From assembly GCF_000247645.1 (NCBI RefSeq), contig NZ_AHWA01000002.1:372001-436000 (forward strand): 64,000 bases of DNA, read 5' to 3'. The DNA comes from Salinibacterium sp. PAMC 21357 (GTDB lineage: Bacteria > Actinomycetota > Actinomycetes > Actinomycetales > Microbacteriaceae). Under the pieces are notes generated by a model. It saw only the letters and a program-made list of their open reading frames with translations. It was not told the DNA's origin and did no database searches. Below are positions 38,023-47,501 of this stretch, piece by piece (the stretch's first letter is position 1; each line of letters opens with the position of its first letter). The translations under genes and the position numbers were made by a program.

Positions 38023-38628
38023 CTAAGAGTCCTTCTCGCCCGTTGCCGGCATGTGAAGCGGAATCAAATCGCGAGGGGGCATCGGCGTGTTACCCCGCAC
38101 AACCACGATTGATCGGAAGAGATCTTCGATCTTGGTCGCAGCATCCGCACTGGTGAGTGCCTCACCAGCAATAACTCCGCGCAGGAACCAGCGTGGACCG
38201 TCAACCCCGACGAAACGAGCAATACGCTTTTCATCAGGCTTTCCACCAGCGACAGGAATCTCAGCAAAAACCTCTGGCCCGAATGGACCCTCAGAAACTT
38301 TGGTCGTTCCCCCCTGAGTGTGAACCTGGTCGATGATCTGTTGGCGAATTTCATGCCACAAACCGCTCGAGCGAGGCGCCGCAAACGGCTGAATTTGAAG
38401 AGTTGACCCCGCGTAATCGAGCCCGACTGCCACAACGCGTTTGCTCGCCTCTTCAACTTCGAGACGCAAATGCAGTTCTTGGCGGGGCAGGATCTTCACT
38501 CCACCAAGGTCGACATACGGACGAACTGCGTTCGCTTCGCTCTCGTCGAGAGGCCCGTCGCTTGCACGATTTTCTGGCGCAGATTTGGGCTGATCTTGAG
38601 GTTCAAGAGATTCTGTGTTGTCGCTCAC
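38023..38628 (-). CDS. DUF3710 domain-containing protein
   Basis: 201 residues. Soluble, with the family's opening VRPYVDLGGVKILPRQELHLRLEVEE, then GSTLQIQPFAAPRSSGLWHEIR and DGPRWFLRGVIAGEAL near the end. Function unknown. Two bases separate its stop from the DUF3159 start, and its own ATG overlaps the dut stop by four bases, so dut, DUF3710 and DUF3159 form one operon. Confidence 0.92.
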   Translation of the reverse strand: MSDNTESLEPQDQPKSAPENRASDGPLDESEANAVRPYVDLGGVKILPRQELHLRLEVEEASKRVVAVGLDYAGSTLQIQPFAAPRSSGLWHEIRQQIIDQVHTQGGTTKVSEGPFGPEVFAEIPVAGGKPDEKRIARFVGVDGPRWFLRGVIAGEALTSADAATKIEDLFRSIVVVRGNTPMPPRDLIPLHMPATGEKDS

Positions 38629-39089
38629 GAAGTAGCTCCTTGTTGGGTTGAGTCTGCGCGGTATCCAGTCGAGCCAAAGCCCGACTCACCGCGATGACTA
38701 CCGGGAAGTGTCGTAACCGGGATAAAGCGAGCACGGGACACCGGCATAACGATCAATTGCGCGATTCTATCCCCCGGCTCGATCTCGAAAGTGGATGCCT
38801 CGTCAGTATTGAGCAAGGTCACACGAATTTCTCCGCGATAGCCAGCATCTACCGTGCCCGGACTGTTCACAACAGTGATGCCGTGTCGAGCAGCCAAACC
38901 GCTGCGCGGCACGACAAACGCAACGTACCCCTGGGGAAGAGCTATCGACACCCCAGTGTCAATAGTGTCTCGAGCACCGGGCGCCAGTGAATAGCGGCCT
39001 GTCGAGCACAAGTCTGCTCCCGCATCACCGGGATGCGCGTAGGCGGGCAACAGCCCTCCAGAAATGAGCACCTCTACATTGTCGATCAC
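38625..39089 (-). CDS. dut: dUTP diphosphatase
   Basis: 154 residues, GTG start. Trimeric dUTPase that keeps uracil out of DNA and supplies dUMP. All five motifs are visible: HPGDAGADL, VPRSGLAARHGI, NSPGTVDAGYRGEI, PGDRIAQLIV and the C-terminal RGESGFGSTG loop that closes over the substrate. First in a coupled operon with DUF3710; 69 bases from the divergent DUF3093 gene. Confidence 0.97.
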   Translation of the reverse strand: MIDNVEVLISGGLLPAYAHPGDAGADLCSTGRYSLAPGARDTIDTGVSIALPQGYVAFVVPRSGLAARHGITVVNSPGTVDAGYRGEIRVTLLNTDEASTFEIEPGDRIAQLIVMPVSRARFIPVTTLPGSHRGESGFGSTGYRADSTQQGATS

Positions 39090-39158
39090 TAGTCGAGGCT
39101 AGTGCAGAACAGGCAGCAGCTCGAAACGTCGGAGCGAAAAGCAGTGTCTAATGGTTGA

Positions 39159-39722
39159 GTGACTATTTACCGTGAACGCCTCTGGCCAACAGCCTGGCTC
39201 TACATCAGCACCGCGCTCGTCATTCCTGCGAGCATCCTTGTTTTCATGCCAATCAACATCATTGCGGGTTACATCACCGCTGCGGTGCTGTACGGCAGTA
39301 TTGTGCTGTTTCTGCTGTCGACAGCGCCAACAATCGAAGTCGATGAAACCGAACTTCGCGCCGGGAAAGCTCGATTACCGATTGCGATCATCGGTGCCGT
39401 AACAACTTTCAACGGCGCAAGCGCAACTCTCGAGCGCGGGCAGCGACTCGATGCGCGTGCCTGGCTAATGATCCGCGGTTGGGTTGCCCCCGTCGCGAAA
39501 TTAGAAATCAACGATGAGAGCGACCCGACACCATATTGGTTGTTGTCGAGTCGCACTCCCGAGTTGCTTGCTGAAGCAATGCGCAGTCTAAGCTGCGCAC
39601 TCCAGGCAAATAGCGCCGAGCTTGGTGTTGTGGTCTACCTGCGAGCGGTGCTTCACAAGGAAGCAGCTCACGCAAGTGAATTCGTCGGCCTGAGGAGGCA
39701 GAACAACCACATCGAGGTCTAG
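39159..39722 (+). CDS. DUF3093 domain-containing membrane protein with read-through tail
   Basis: 187 residues from GTG 39159, with no clear Shine-Dalgarno sequence (possibly leaderless). It opens YRERLWPTAWLYISTALVIP, followed by two close TM helices and a beta-rich cytoplasmic part ending YWLLSSRTPELLAEAMRS, which matches DUF3093. The last 37 or so residues are read antisense to the conserved 3' end of DUF4193 and are not expected in the family (members are commonly about 150 residues), so a stop codon seems to have been lost or moved. Confidence 0.85.
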   Translation: MTIYRERLWPTAWLYISTALVIPASILVFMPINIIAGYITAAVLYGSIVLFLLSTAPTIEVDETELRAGKARLPIAIIGAVTTFNGASATLERGQRLDARAWLMIRGWVAPVAKLEINDESDPTPYWLLSSRTPELLAEAMRSLSCALQANSAELGVVVYLRAVLHKEAAHASEFVGLRRQNNHIEV

Positions 39723-39881
39723 ATCAGAAAGGTCTGCCCCTGCGAGCTCAAAGTTCGCCGGGTTATCTGAATCGTCGACATCAACCGAGCCCGACATCTT
39801 GTCAGGAACACGCTCTTTAAGAGCTTCGATCGACTCGGAGTCGTCGTCGGTCTTACGAGGTGCGTCGTAGTCGGTGGCCAT
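39588..39881 (-). CDS. DUF4193 domain-containing protein (zinc-ribbon-like)
   Basis: 97 residues from the ATG at 39879-39881 (MATDYDAPRKT is the family's start; another ATG lies six bases upstream). An acidic N-terminal half is followed by EFTCVSCFLVKHRSQV and AICLECAA, two CxxC pairs that probably bind zinc. This small protein is nearly universal in actinobacteria, next to sepH and dut. Function unknown. Its 3' 135 bases overlap the convergent DUF3093 frame. Confidence 0.93.
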   Translation of the reverse strand: MATDYDAPRKTDDDSESIEALKERVPDKMSGSVDVDDSDNPANFELAGADLSDLDLDVVVLPPQADEFTCVSCFLVKHRSQVDHNTKLGAICLECAA

Positions 39882-40081
39882 GCCCATCCACTTCTGTTTT
39901 GCGTTGAATCACCGGAATCGGCGGGCACAGTCTCCATGAAAGCGAGCCGAATTGCAAACCGCCGAATCTGCATCGCTGTGCAGCGCCTGTGACAACTACG
40001 AATCGAGGCGTGTTATTCCCACGTTTTATAGCAACTCCGTGCGATCCTAAAGCGGAATCGTCAGGGCTGGAGAAGTTCACT

Positions 40082-41092
40082 ATGGAAGACCTTCGAGTAC
40101 TCGAAGTACAAGACGGTGCGCTGATTGTTTCAGGCACCGACGGAACGCAATATCGCCTCGCCGTCGACAGCGTGCTGCAGTCACGCCTCCGGCAGAGCCG
40201 CGGTCAAACTGGTGCTGGCCCCAAACTTGCCCCCAGGGAAGTTCAAGCCCATATTCGCGCGGGAATGTCTGCGCAAGATGTCGCGAACGTCACCGGTGCA
40301 GACCTGGAGTACATTCTTCGTTTCGAGGGGCCGGTGATGGCCGAGCGCGAATTTGTGATCAAGTCGGCGCAAGGCGTGGCGGTGCATGTTGCTGGCGAAA
40401 CCGATTCGCTCACCTCGTCACGCACATTCGGATCAGCGATCCACGATCGTCTCGCAGAGCTCGGGGCTGTCGACGAACACTGGGCGAGTTGGAAGGACCC
40501 CGAAACTGGTTGGGTCGTCAAGCTCGCGTTCACCGCAAGCGACATCGGCCACGACGCACGCTGGCAGTTTGATCCGAAACGCCAGTCCTTGGCACCCTTG
40601 AACAACGAAGCGAAAACATTGTCGCAACAAGGGGAAGTCGTCGGTGCGCTTATTCCGCGATTGCGTGCGGTCGCTTCCGTCGACAACACCGCGGAAGCTG
40701 CTCGCTTCGACAGTGGCGCTTTTGATATCGACGATCTGCACGATGAACCTGCATCAATTCGGCCCGCGGAACTTCCCGTCATGCGCGACCGCACCGCAGA
40801 AGCTGGCGTAGGCAACCAAACCGCTGATCTTCTCGACGCTCTCCGTCGCCGTCGCGGCGAACGAGAGCCAGCAAACTTTGATGCCGCAGACGACGAGGAA
40901 GCATCGTCGACGAGCCATGAACCATCGATGCGTTTGTTGAACCCGCCTGCCGCCGAGCAACGTCACGATGCTCCGGCGCCGCCCCAAGTCACGGCACCGC
41001 AACCGACAGCAAAGTCACGTAAACGCCGCGTTGCGATGCCGAGCTGGGACGACATCGTCTTTGGCACTAAACCGGACGACGATCCCGCCTAA
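40082..41092 (+). CDS. sepH: Cell division protein SepH
   Basis: 336 residues from ATG 40082, with GGAGAAG eight bases upstream; the open frame begins 93 bases earlier but family members start at MEDLRV. SepH stimulates FtsZ assembly in actinobacteria. The N-terminal DUF3071 domain contains the helix-turn-helix region REVQAHIRAGMSAQDVANVT and ILRFEGPVMAEREFVI. The C-terminal half is long, disordered and rich in Ala, Pro, Arg and acidic residues, ending with the basic segment SRKRRVAMPSWDDI. Confidence 0.95.
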   Translation: MEDLRVLEVQDGALIVSGTDGTQYRLAVDSVLQSRLRQSRGQTGAGPKLAPREVQAHIRAGMSAQDVANVTGADLEYILRFEGPVMAEREFVIKSAQGVAVHVAGETDSLTSSRTFGSAIHDRLAELGAVDEHWASWKDPETGWVVKLAFTASDIGHDARWQFDPKRQSLAPLNNEAKTLSQQGEVVGALIPRLRAVASVDNTAEAARFDSGAFDIDDLHDEPASIRPAELPVMRDRTAEAGVGNQTADLLDALRRRRGEREPANFDAADDEEASSTSHEPSMRLLNPPAAEQRHDAPAPPQVTAPQPTAKSRKRRVAMPSWDDIVFGTKPDDDPA

Positions 41093-41157
41093 GCAGAACG
41101 AGCACTTAGCGATGTGAGGGCTGGACGGCGCGACTTGCATCGCGCGCAACAGCGCGA

Positions 41158-42297
41158 CTATTGAGCGAAGGCTCCGAATCGCAATAGCGGAACACGAAGC
41201 TCGTCGTCTGACCAAGAACCGTGTTGACCGACCATAAGTCGTCCGTGATCGTTGGCGATGCGCGAGTCGTAGTAGGCAATCGCCTTGCGCGCGGCCACGA
41301 CGATGTCCCCGATGCGCGGTGCGACTGCTGAATCGACCTCGCCGAACCAGCCAGCGGCGATGGCGTCGGCCCGGCTGGCGACCCACGAGCGATGACCTTC
41401 GGCTTCCAGCCAACGTTCGAGCACTTGGTCTCGTTCCTCCTTCGGCAAGTTCGCCTCAAAATGGAGTTGAAGGCATCGAGGTTCACCGGCGATATGCCGG
41501 ATTCCACGCAATAGCTCTGGTGAAGTATCAAAGAGCACGTGTGCATGTGCCGGCACATCAACCATTCCGTGATCGGCGGTTACTAGCAGCCCCTGGTCGG
41601 GCTCGATCTGATCGACCACACCGGCCAATGCGGAGTCGAGCGCCTCAAGCGCATGCGTCCACTGTGGCGATTGCCAGCCGTGCGCGTGGCCGGCCATGTC
41701 GAGTTCGGGCACATAGACATAGGTGATGGATGCCACGTCGCTCGTTCGCGAAACCGCCATCGCCGTGCGTAGTCGTTCGGCGAGCGAACCCGCCGCTAGA
41801 TACTGCGCGCCACGAAGGACCGCTTTTGTAAACCCGGATCCACGGTAGCGCGCGGCTCCCACCGTGACCGCGGTAAACCCGAGTTCTGTAGCGCGCTCAA
41901 AGATCGTGGGAACTCGTTGCCACGTCGCCGGGTCGAGTTGCGAGTCCCATCCAGACAACTGATTGAGAACCCGATCGTTGACCGTATCGAGAGCGCTGTA
42001 GCCGACCAAACCATGTTGCCCCGCTCGAGTGCCCGTAGTCAGGCTGGCAATCGCAGAAGCAGTGGTCGTGGGAAATCCCGATTGAATTGTCGACTGTTTC
42101 GAGAACGCCGAACTGAGCGTTCGAGCATGCCCAGAGCGAGCTTTAAGACTGTGTGCGCCGAGGCCGTCAACGAGCAAGACCACGGCGTGCTTGACCGGCG
42201 GCAGGCTCAAGCGATTAGCCTCGCCTTGGATTGCCTGAAATGAACTTGACAACACATCGGTTAGGTTCGCTGAGTCTGGGTTGAGCGCCGGTAACAT
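41158..42297 (-). CDS. Type I phosphodiesterase/nucleotide pyrophosphatase-like protein
   Basis: 379 residues of the alkaline-phosphatase superfamily. Metal and nucleophile motifs: AVVLLVDGLGAHSL (Asp), SGFPTTTASAIASLTTG (Thr nucleophile), PELDMAGHAHGW (Asp/His), LLVTADHGMVDVP (Asp-His) and GQHGSWSDDEL at the end. Substrate unknown; relatives hydrolyse nucleotides or phosphodiesters. The ATG stands 12 bases from the divergent parC ATG, and both share one palindromic Shine-Dalgarno element. Confidence 0.88.
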   Translation of the reverse strand: MLPALNPDSANLTDVLSSSFQAIQGEANRLSLPPVKHAVVLLVDGLGAHSLKARSGHARTLSSAFSKQSTIQSGFPTTTASAIASLTTGTRAGQHGLVGYSALDTVNDRVLNQLSGWDSQLDPATWQRVPTIFERATELGFTAVTVGAARYRGSGFTKAVLRGAQYLAAGSLAERLRTAMAVSRTSDVASITYVYVPELDMAGHAHGWQSPQWTHALEALDSALAGVVDQIEPDQGLLVTADHGMVDVPAHAHVLFDTSPELLRGIRHIAGEPRCLQLHFEANLPKEERDQVLERWLEAEGHRSWVASRADAIAAGWFGEVDSAVAPRIGDIVVAARKAIAYYDSRIANDHGRLMVGQHGSWSDDELRVPLLRFGAFAQ

Positions 42298-42310
42298 TAG
42301 GACAATCCTA
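42298..42310. promoter_or_regulatory. 13-bp palindrome carrying Shine-Dalgarno sequences for both flanking genes
   Basis: TAGGA-CAA-TCCTA lies exactly between two opposing start codons. AGGA on the plus strand sits seven bases before the parC ATG; its complement gives AGGA eight bases before the ATG of the phosphodiesterase on the minus strand. With only 12 bases between the ATGs, each promoter must lie within or before the other gene's coding sequence. Confidence 0.75.
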
Positions 42311-44769
42311 TGGCTACTCCCACGAAACCCACCCCAGACTCCCCTGCCGGCGAACGCATTGAAGACATCGATGTAACGACTGAGATGCAGGGATCATTTT
42401 TGGAGTATGCGTACTCCGTTATTTATTCGCGCGCACTCCCCGATGCGCGCGACGGACTGAAGCCGGTTCAGCGTCGCATCCTGTACCAGATGAGTGAAAT
42501 GGGCCTGCGCCCCGAAAAGGGACACGTCAAGTCTTCGCGCGTTGTCGGCGATGTGATGGGAAAACTACACCCCCACGGCGACGCGTCGATTTATGATGCG
42601 ATGGTCCGCCTGACGCAGAGCTTCATTCTCCGCGTACCGCTCATTGATGGTCACGGAAACTTCGGATCGTTGGATGACGGCCCTGCTGCTCCGCGCTACA
42701 CCGAGGCACGACTTCAAGCGTCAGCCATCGCGATGACCGACAATCTCGATGAAGATGTCGTCGACTTCGTGCCCAACTACGACAACTCAACAACCCAGCC
42801 CGAAGTTCTTCCGGCTGCGTTTCCGAACCTTCTGGTTAATGGTGCGAGCGGAATCGCCGTAGGCATGGCTACGAACATGGCTCCGCACAACCTCATCGAG
42901 GTAGTGGGAGCAGCACGTCACCTCCTGGCAAACCCCGACGCCTCGGTAGACGATCTCATGCGATTTGTTCCCGGCCCTGACCTTCCCACTGGCGGCAAAA
43001 TCGTCGGCCTTGCCGGAGTGAAAGATGCCTACACGAACGGTCGCGGTGCGTTCAAAACGCGCGCAAAGGTCTCCGTTGAGTCCATCACGGCACGAAAGAT
43101 GGGGCTCGTTGTTACCGAGCTTCCGTACCTGGTCGGCCCCGAGCGAGTCATCGAGAAGATCAAAGACGGTGTCAACGCGAAGAAGATCGTCGGCATCTCA
43201 GATGTGACCGACCTCACCGACCGCAACCATGGTCTTCGCCTAGTTATCGGCATCAAGACGGGTTTCAGCCCGGATGCTGTACTCGAACAGCTCTATCGGC
43301 TTACTCCCCTCGAGGACAACTTCAGTATCAACGCCGTCACCCTCGTTGACGGACGCCCCCAGACGCTCGGCCTCAAGCCGCTGCTCGAGGTCTTCCTTAA
43401 GCACCGCCTCCAAGTCGTAACCCGGCGCAGCAATTTCCGCCTCACTAAGCACCGCGAACGTTTGCACTTGGTTGAGGGTCTCCTCATCGCCATTGTCGAT
43501 ATCGATGAAGTTATTCAGGTCATTCGTCAGAGCGACGACAGTGACCAGGCACGCACGCGATTGCGTAATGTCTTTGAACTGAGCGAGTTGCAGGCCGAGT
43601 ACATTCTCGAACTTCGGCTGCGTCGTCTCACGAAGTTCAGTCGAATCGAACTCGAAGCAGAAGCAGAAAAGTTACGAGCAGAAATCGCGCGACTCGAAGC
43701 GTTGCTGTCTGACGACAACCTGATCCGCGCTCTCGTCTCTGACGAGCTCGAAGATGTTGCCGCAAAGTTCGGCACCCCGCGTCGCACTTTGCTGACGGAA
43801 GCACCCGCATCCATCGCCATAGTGTCGCGGGCGGCGGCTCGTAAGAACTTGCCGGTATTAGAGATTGCCGATGACCCTTGTGTCGTTCTGCTCTCGACCA
43901 CCGGACGAGTCATCCGCGTCGGAATCACTGACGACGGAACCGTCACCGCAGCCCAACGCCGTTCTAAGCACGACGCGATCCGATCGCGCGTGACCACCAC
44001 GAGCCGCACCGAAATTGGGGCTGTGACCAACCGCGGTCGCCTCATCCGCTTCACCGCGATGGATCTGCCCAATGTGCCGTCCAGCTCGGTTCAGCTGGGT
44101 GCCGGAGCCAAAATCAACGAGTACCTAGCGATTGATGCGAAGGAGAAGGTTTTGGCGCTTGTCTCCCTCGAGAGCGATCAACCGGTCGCCCTCGGTACGC
44201 GACAAGGTACCGTGAAGCGAGTTGCTCCCGGCGTGTGGCCGTCGAAGCCAGACTTCGAGATCATCGCGCTCAAAGACGGCGACGAGCTTGTCGGCGCCGC
44301 GCAGAGTAGCGACAGTGACGAACTCACCTTCATCACGTCGAACGCTCAGTTGCTGCACTTCGTGGCCTCGACCGTGCGCCCTCAAGGACTCACTGCCGGC
44401 GGCATGGCGGGCATTCGAGTGGATGCCGGAGCCAGCGTCATCTTCTTCGATTCGATCGACGCAACCTCAGATCCGGTTGCGGTCACCGTTTCTGGCTCAA
44501 GCGCGACAATTGCCGGAACCGACCCCGGACGAGCAAAGGTGAGCGAATTCGACCAGTTCCCGGCAAAGGGTCGTGGCACCGGTGGCGTACGGGCCCATTC
44601 GTTGCTCAAGGGCGAAGACGTGCTAACGCTGGGATGGGTCGGAGCGGCTCCCGCTACCGCGGTAGCGCCCGACGGCGTCGTCCGCCAACTTCCGACCGAC
44701 CTCAGTAAACGTGACGCCTCAGGAGCCGCGCTAGACGGCGTGATCGGTTCCATCGGCACAGCGCCGTAA
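42310..44769 (+). CDS. parC: DNA topoisomerase IV subunit A
   Basis: 819 residues. Type IIA topoisomerase breakage-reunion subunit: [20 protein letters not shown], the quinolone-determining region [19 protein letters not shown] (80-98) and the catalytic Tyr130 in APRYTEARL. The C-terminal half has the beta-pinwheel repeats of the family, without a clear GyrA box (QRRGGKG), which together with the parE neighbour argues for ParC rather than GyrA. It should decatenate daughter chromosomes with ParE. Converges on parE across a strong terminator. Confidence 0.9.
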   Translation: MATPTKPTPDSPAGERIEDIDVTTEMQGSFLEYAYSVIYSRALPDARDGLKPVQRRILYQMSEMGLRPEKGHVKSSRVVGDVMGKLHPHGDASIYDAMVRLTQSFILRVPLIDGHGNFGSLDDGPAAPRYTEARLQASAIAMTDNLDEDVVDFVPNYDNSTTQPEVLPAAFPNLLVNGASGIAVGMATNMAPHNLIEVVGAARHLLANPDASVDDLMRFVPGPDLPTGGKIVGLAGVKDAYTNGRGAFKTRAKVSVESITARKMGLVVTELPYLVGPERVIEKIKDGVNAKKIVGISDVTDLTDRNHGLRLVIGIKTGFSPDAVLEQLYRLTPLEDNFSINAVTLVDGRPQTLGLKPLLEVFLKHRLQVVTRRSNFRLTKHRERLHLVEGLLIAIVDIDEVIQVIRQSDDSDQARTRLRNVFELSELQAEYILELRLRRLTKFSRIELEAEAEKLRAEIARLEALLSDDNLIRALVSDELEDVAAKFGTPRRTLLTEAPASIAIVSRAAARKNLPVLEIADDPCVVLLSTTGRVIRVGITDDGTVTAAQRRSKHDAIRSRVTTTSRTEIGAVTNRGRLIRFTAMDLPNVPSSSVQLGAGAKINEYLAIDAKEKVLALVSLESDQPVALGTRQGTVKRVAPGVWPSKPDFEIIALKDGDELVGAAQSSDSDELTFITSNAQLLHFVASTVRPQGLTAGGMAGIRVDAGASVIFFDSIDATSDPVAVTVSGSSATIAGTDPGRAKVSEFDQFPAKGRGTGGVRAHSLLKGEDVLTLGWVGAAPATAVAPDGVVRQLPTDLSKRDASGAALDGVIGSIGTAP

Positions 44770-44779
44770 TTGCCGTTCT

Positions 44780-44820
44780 TTGCGAAGCCTTAGCCGTGCC
44801 CCACGGCTAAGGCTTCGCAA
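44780..44820. terminator. Bidirectional terminator between parC and parE
   Basis: Perfect 19-base arms from TTGCGAAGCC to TTAGCCGTG and CACGGCTAA to GGCTTCGCAA around a CCC loop, ten bases past the parC stop. It can serve both convergent genes, although T-runs are short. Confidence 0.9.
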
Positions 44821-44914
44821 TGGGATTCGCTATGCATGGCGACGCAGCATTAGTCGAACACGGCAGCGCGGCATTAGTCGCGCGCTACCCCATCGCTTCA
44901 ATCGAGCCGTCGCG

Positions 44915-46993
44915 CTAGATGTCGATCCGGTCGCGGTCGAGGCCCTGACCTTGGATGATGAACTCCTTGCGCGGGGCGACCTCGTTGCCCATCAGAAGTT
45001 CGAAGACTGATCCGGCCTGTTCGGCATCCGAAATATTCACTCGACGCAGAACGCGGTTGTTACGATCCATCGTGGTGGTTGCCAACTGATCGGCGTCCAT
45101 CTCCCCCAGACCCTTGTAACGCTGGATCGGATCTTGGTAGCGCTTGCCCGACTTCTTCAGCCCCGCCAAGACCCCGTTGAGCTCTTTCTCGGAGTATGTG
45201 TAGATCGTTTCATTCGGCTTCGATCCCGGGTTGATGACGACAACCCGGTGCAAAGGCGGAACCGCCGCGTAGACGCGCCCATCCCGAATCATGTCGGGCA
45301 TGTAGCGGAAGAATAGTGTCAGCAGCAGGGTGCGAATGTGGGCACCGTCGACGTCAGCGTCAGCCATGATGATGACCTTGCCATAACGTGCAGTCGATAA
45401 ATCGAAACTGCGACCCGAGCCAGCACCGATTACCTGAATAATCGACGCGCATTCAGCGTTCGACAGCATGTCACTAATGGATGCCTTTTGAACGTTGAGG
45501 ATCTTGCCGCGAATAGGCAACAATGCCTGGTATTCGCTATCTCGGCCCAGTTTGGCTGTGCCCAGTGCAGAGTCACCCTCAACGATGAAAAGTTCGCTGT
45601 TCGCCACATCACTCGAGCGGCAATCAACGAGCTTTGCCGGCAGGCTGGAGCTCTCGAGCGCATTTTTGCGTCGCTGTGTCTCTTTATGCGCGCGCGCAGA
45701 AATGCGCGATTTCATCTCCGCAACAACCTTGTCGAGCACGAGCGAGGATTGCGCTTTGTCGTCACGTTTGGTCGACGAGAATTTCTCGGCGAGAGCGGCC
45801 GCCACAACCTTCGCGACGATTGCGCGAACTGCGGGTGTTCCTAAGATCTCTTTGGTCTGACCCTCGAACTGCGGTTCTGGTAGTCGCACGGTCAGTACAA
45901 CAGTGAGCCCGGCGAGTACGTCGTCTTTATCAAGCTTGTCGTTGCCGAGTTTGAGGCGACGAGAGTTCTTTTCTGTTTCGGAACGCAAAAACTTGAGAAG
46001 GCTTTGCTCGAAGCCAGCGAGGTGTGTTCCGCCCTTCGGCGTGGCGATGATGTTGACGAAGCTCTTGACGACGGTGTCGTAGCCGGTGCCCCAGCGCAGC
46101 GCGACATCCACAACGCAATCCCGCGAGACCTCGGTCGAAACCATGTGGCCGTTTTCCTGCAGAACAGGCACGCTCTCGGTAAAGCCGCCCGAGCCCGTCA
46201 GCCGCCAAACGTCGGTTATCGGCGGGTCTACGGCGAGATGTTCGACAAATTCAGAGATTCCTCCCTCGAACGCAAAACTCTCCTGACGTGGCTCATCGCC
46301 CCGGTCATCGGTGACATTCAGCGTCAGGTTCGGTACAAGAAAGGCCGTTTGGCGTAACCGATCGATAAGCCCGTCAGACTGAAAAGCGGCGCCCTTCGTG
46401 AAGATCTGGCGATCGGCCCAGTAGCGAACGCGCGTTCCGGTTCGTGCTTTGGCGACTTTGCCGATAATTCGAAGTTCGCTGCCAGAAACAAACGGCGTAA
46501 ACGGAGCGTCCGGCGTCGGGGCACCGGAATCGGCAAACGTGCCTGGTTCGCCGCGGTGAAACGACATCGCCCACGTCTTGCCGTCACGGTCGACCTCAAC
46601 GTCGAGCCGTTCAGAAAGCGCATTGACCACCGAAGCGCCAACACCGTGGAGCCCACCGGAGGCCGCGTACGAGCCAGAGCCGAACTTTCCACCTGCGTGG
46701 AGCTTCGTGAAAACTACTTCGACGCCAGTGAGGCCGGTCTTCGGTTCGATATCAACCGGGATGCCTCGAGCTTGGTCGCGAACCTCAACGCTCTCGTCGG
46801 CGTGCAAAATCACGCTGATCTCGGAGCCGTGCCCATCGAGCGCTTCATCTACGGAGTTGTCGATGATCTCCCAGAGGCAGTGCATGAGCCCACGAGAGTC
46901 GGTGGACCCGATATACATTCCTGGGCGCTTGCGAACAGCTTCGAGACCCTCAAGTACCGAGAGGTGACGGGCTGAATAGTCAGAGCTCGCCAT
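44915..46993 (-). CDS. parE: DNA topoisomerase IV subunit B
   Basis: 692 residues. GHKL ATPase and Toprim subunit: ENS motif WEIIDNSVDEALDG, SGGLHGVGASVVNALS, the Toprim FIVEGDSALGTAKLGRD, RGKILNVQKA and MADADVDGAHIRTLLLTLFF. ATG start with AGGAG nine bases upstream. The C-terminal RYKGLGEMDADQLATTTMD is normal. It pairs with the convergent parC; DUF7455 lies immediately upstream, as usual in actinobacteria. Confidence 0.93.
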   Translation of the reverse strand: MASSDYSARHLSVLEGLEAVRKRPGMYIGSTDSRGLMHCLWEIIDNSVDEALDGHGSEISVILHADESVEVRDQARGIPVDIEPKTGLTGVEVVFTKLHAGGKFGSGSYAASGGLHGVGASVVNALSERLDVEVDRDGKTWAMSFHRGEPGTFADSGAPTPDAPFTPFVSGSELRIIGKVAKARTGTRVRYWADRQIFTKGAAFQSDGLIDRLRQTAFLVPNLTLNVTDDRGDEPRQESFAFEGGISEFVEHLAVDPPITDVWRLTGSGGFTESVPVLQENGHMVSTEVSRDCVVDVALRWGTGYDTVVKSFVNIIATPKGGTHLAGFEQSLLKFLRSETEKNSRRLKLGNDKLDKDDVLAGLTVVLTVRLPEPQFEGQTKEILGTPAVRAIVAKVVAAALAEKFSSTKRDDKAQSSLVLDKVVAEMKSRISARAHKETQRRKNALESSSLPAKLVDCRSSDVANSELFIVEGDSALGTAKLGRDSEYQALLPIRGKILNVQKASISDMLSNAECASIIQVIGAGSGRSFDLSTARYGKVIIMADADVDGAHIRTLLLTLFFRYMPDMIRDGRVYAAVPPLHRVVVINPGSKPNETIYTYSEKELNGVLAGLKKSGKRYQDPIQRYKGLGEMDADQLATTTMDRNNRVLRRVNISDAEQAGSVFELLMGNEVAPRKEFIIQGQGLDRDRIDI

Positions 46994-47209
46994 GATGTGC
47001 TCCTATGAGTTTGACGACGGAAAACCAGCGTTAAGACTACGTTCTCCGTGCGACATTGCGGCTCATCGACACTCATCAGCCGCTTGATGCGCGGAAGTAA
47101 CGAATCCGATACGCGCTGAGCGAAATGCCCCCGATATAGGAACAATCCGCAGGTCCTCATGCTTGTATAGGCGTACGGAATAACAACCGCAAGCAAGAAG
47201 GAGTAGGCC

Positions 47210-47440
47210 ATGTCGAACATAGCAACAGAAGACACCACAGTCGATGAGATGGACTACACCCTCACGGCGCTCGATCGCTGTGACAGTTGTGGCGCGCAAG
47301 CATACGTTCGCGCGACACTCGCCAGTGGCGATCTTCTTTTCTGCGCTCACCATGGCGCCAAGTTCAAAGAAAAGCTTTTCCCCACAGCACTGAACTGGCT
47401 TGACGAGTCGAGCCGACTGTCATCCGGACGCACCGTATAG
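47210..47440 (+). CDS. DUF7455 domain-containing protein (small zinc-ribbon-like)
   Basis: 76 residues. ATG with AAGGAG seven bases upstream. It opens with an acidic stretch, then the family's LTALDRCDSCGAQAYVRATL and LLFCAHHGAKF, a Cys4-like/His pattern suggesting zinc binding, and ends with a helix. Small conserved actinobacterial protein of unknown role, found beside parE or sigA. The 216-base gap upstream should hold promoters for this gene and parE. Confidence 0.9.
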   Translation: MSNIATEDTTVDEMDYTLTALDRCDSCGAQAYVRATLASGDLLFCAHHGAKFKEKLFPTALNWLDESSRLSSGRTV

Positions 47441-47501
47441 CTCTGTCAGATAGTTAGCTGTCTGCCGGCACGTGTGTCGGTGTGACCTTCGTAGGAGAAC
47501 T

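Noticed and set aside
41140-41157. TCGCGC/GCGCGA hairpin between sepH and the phosphodiesterase gene
   Set aside because: Six-base GC arms are expected by chance in this composition and there is no T-run.
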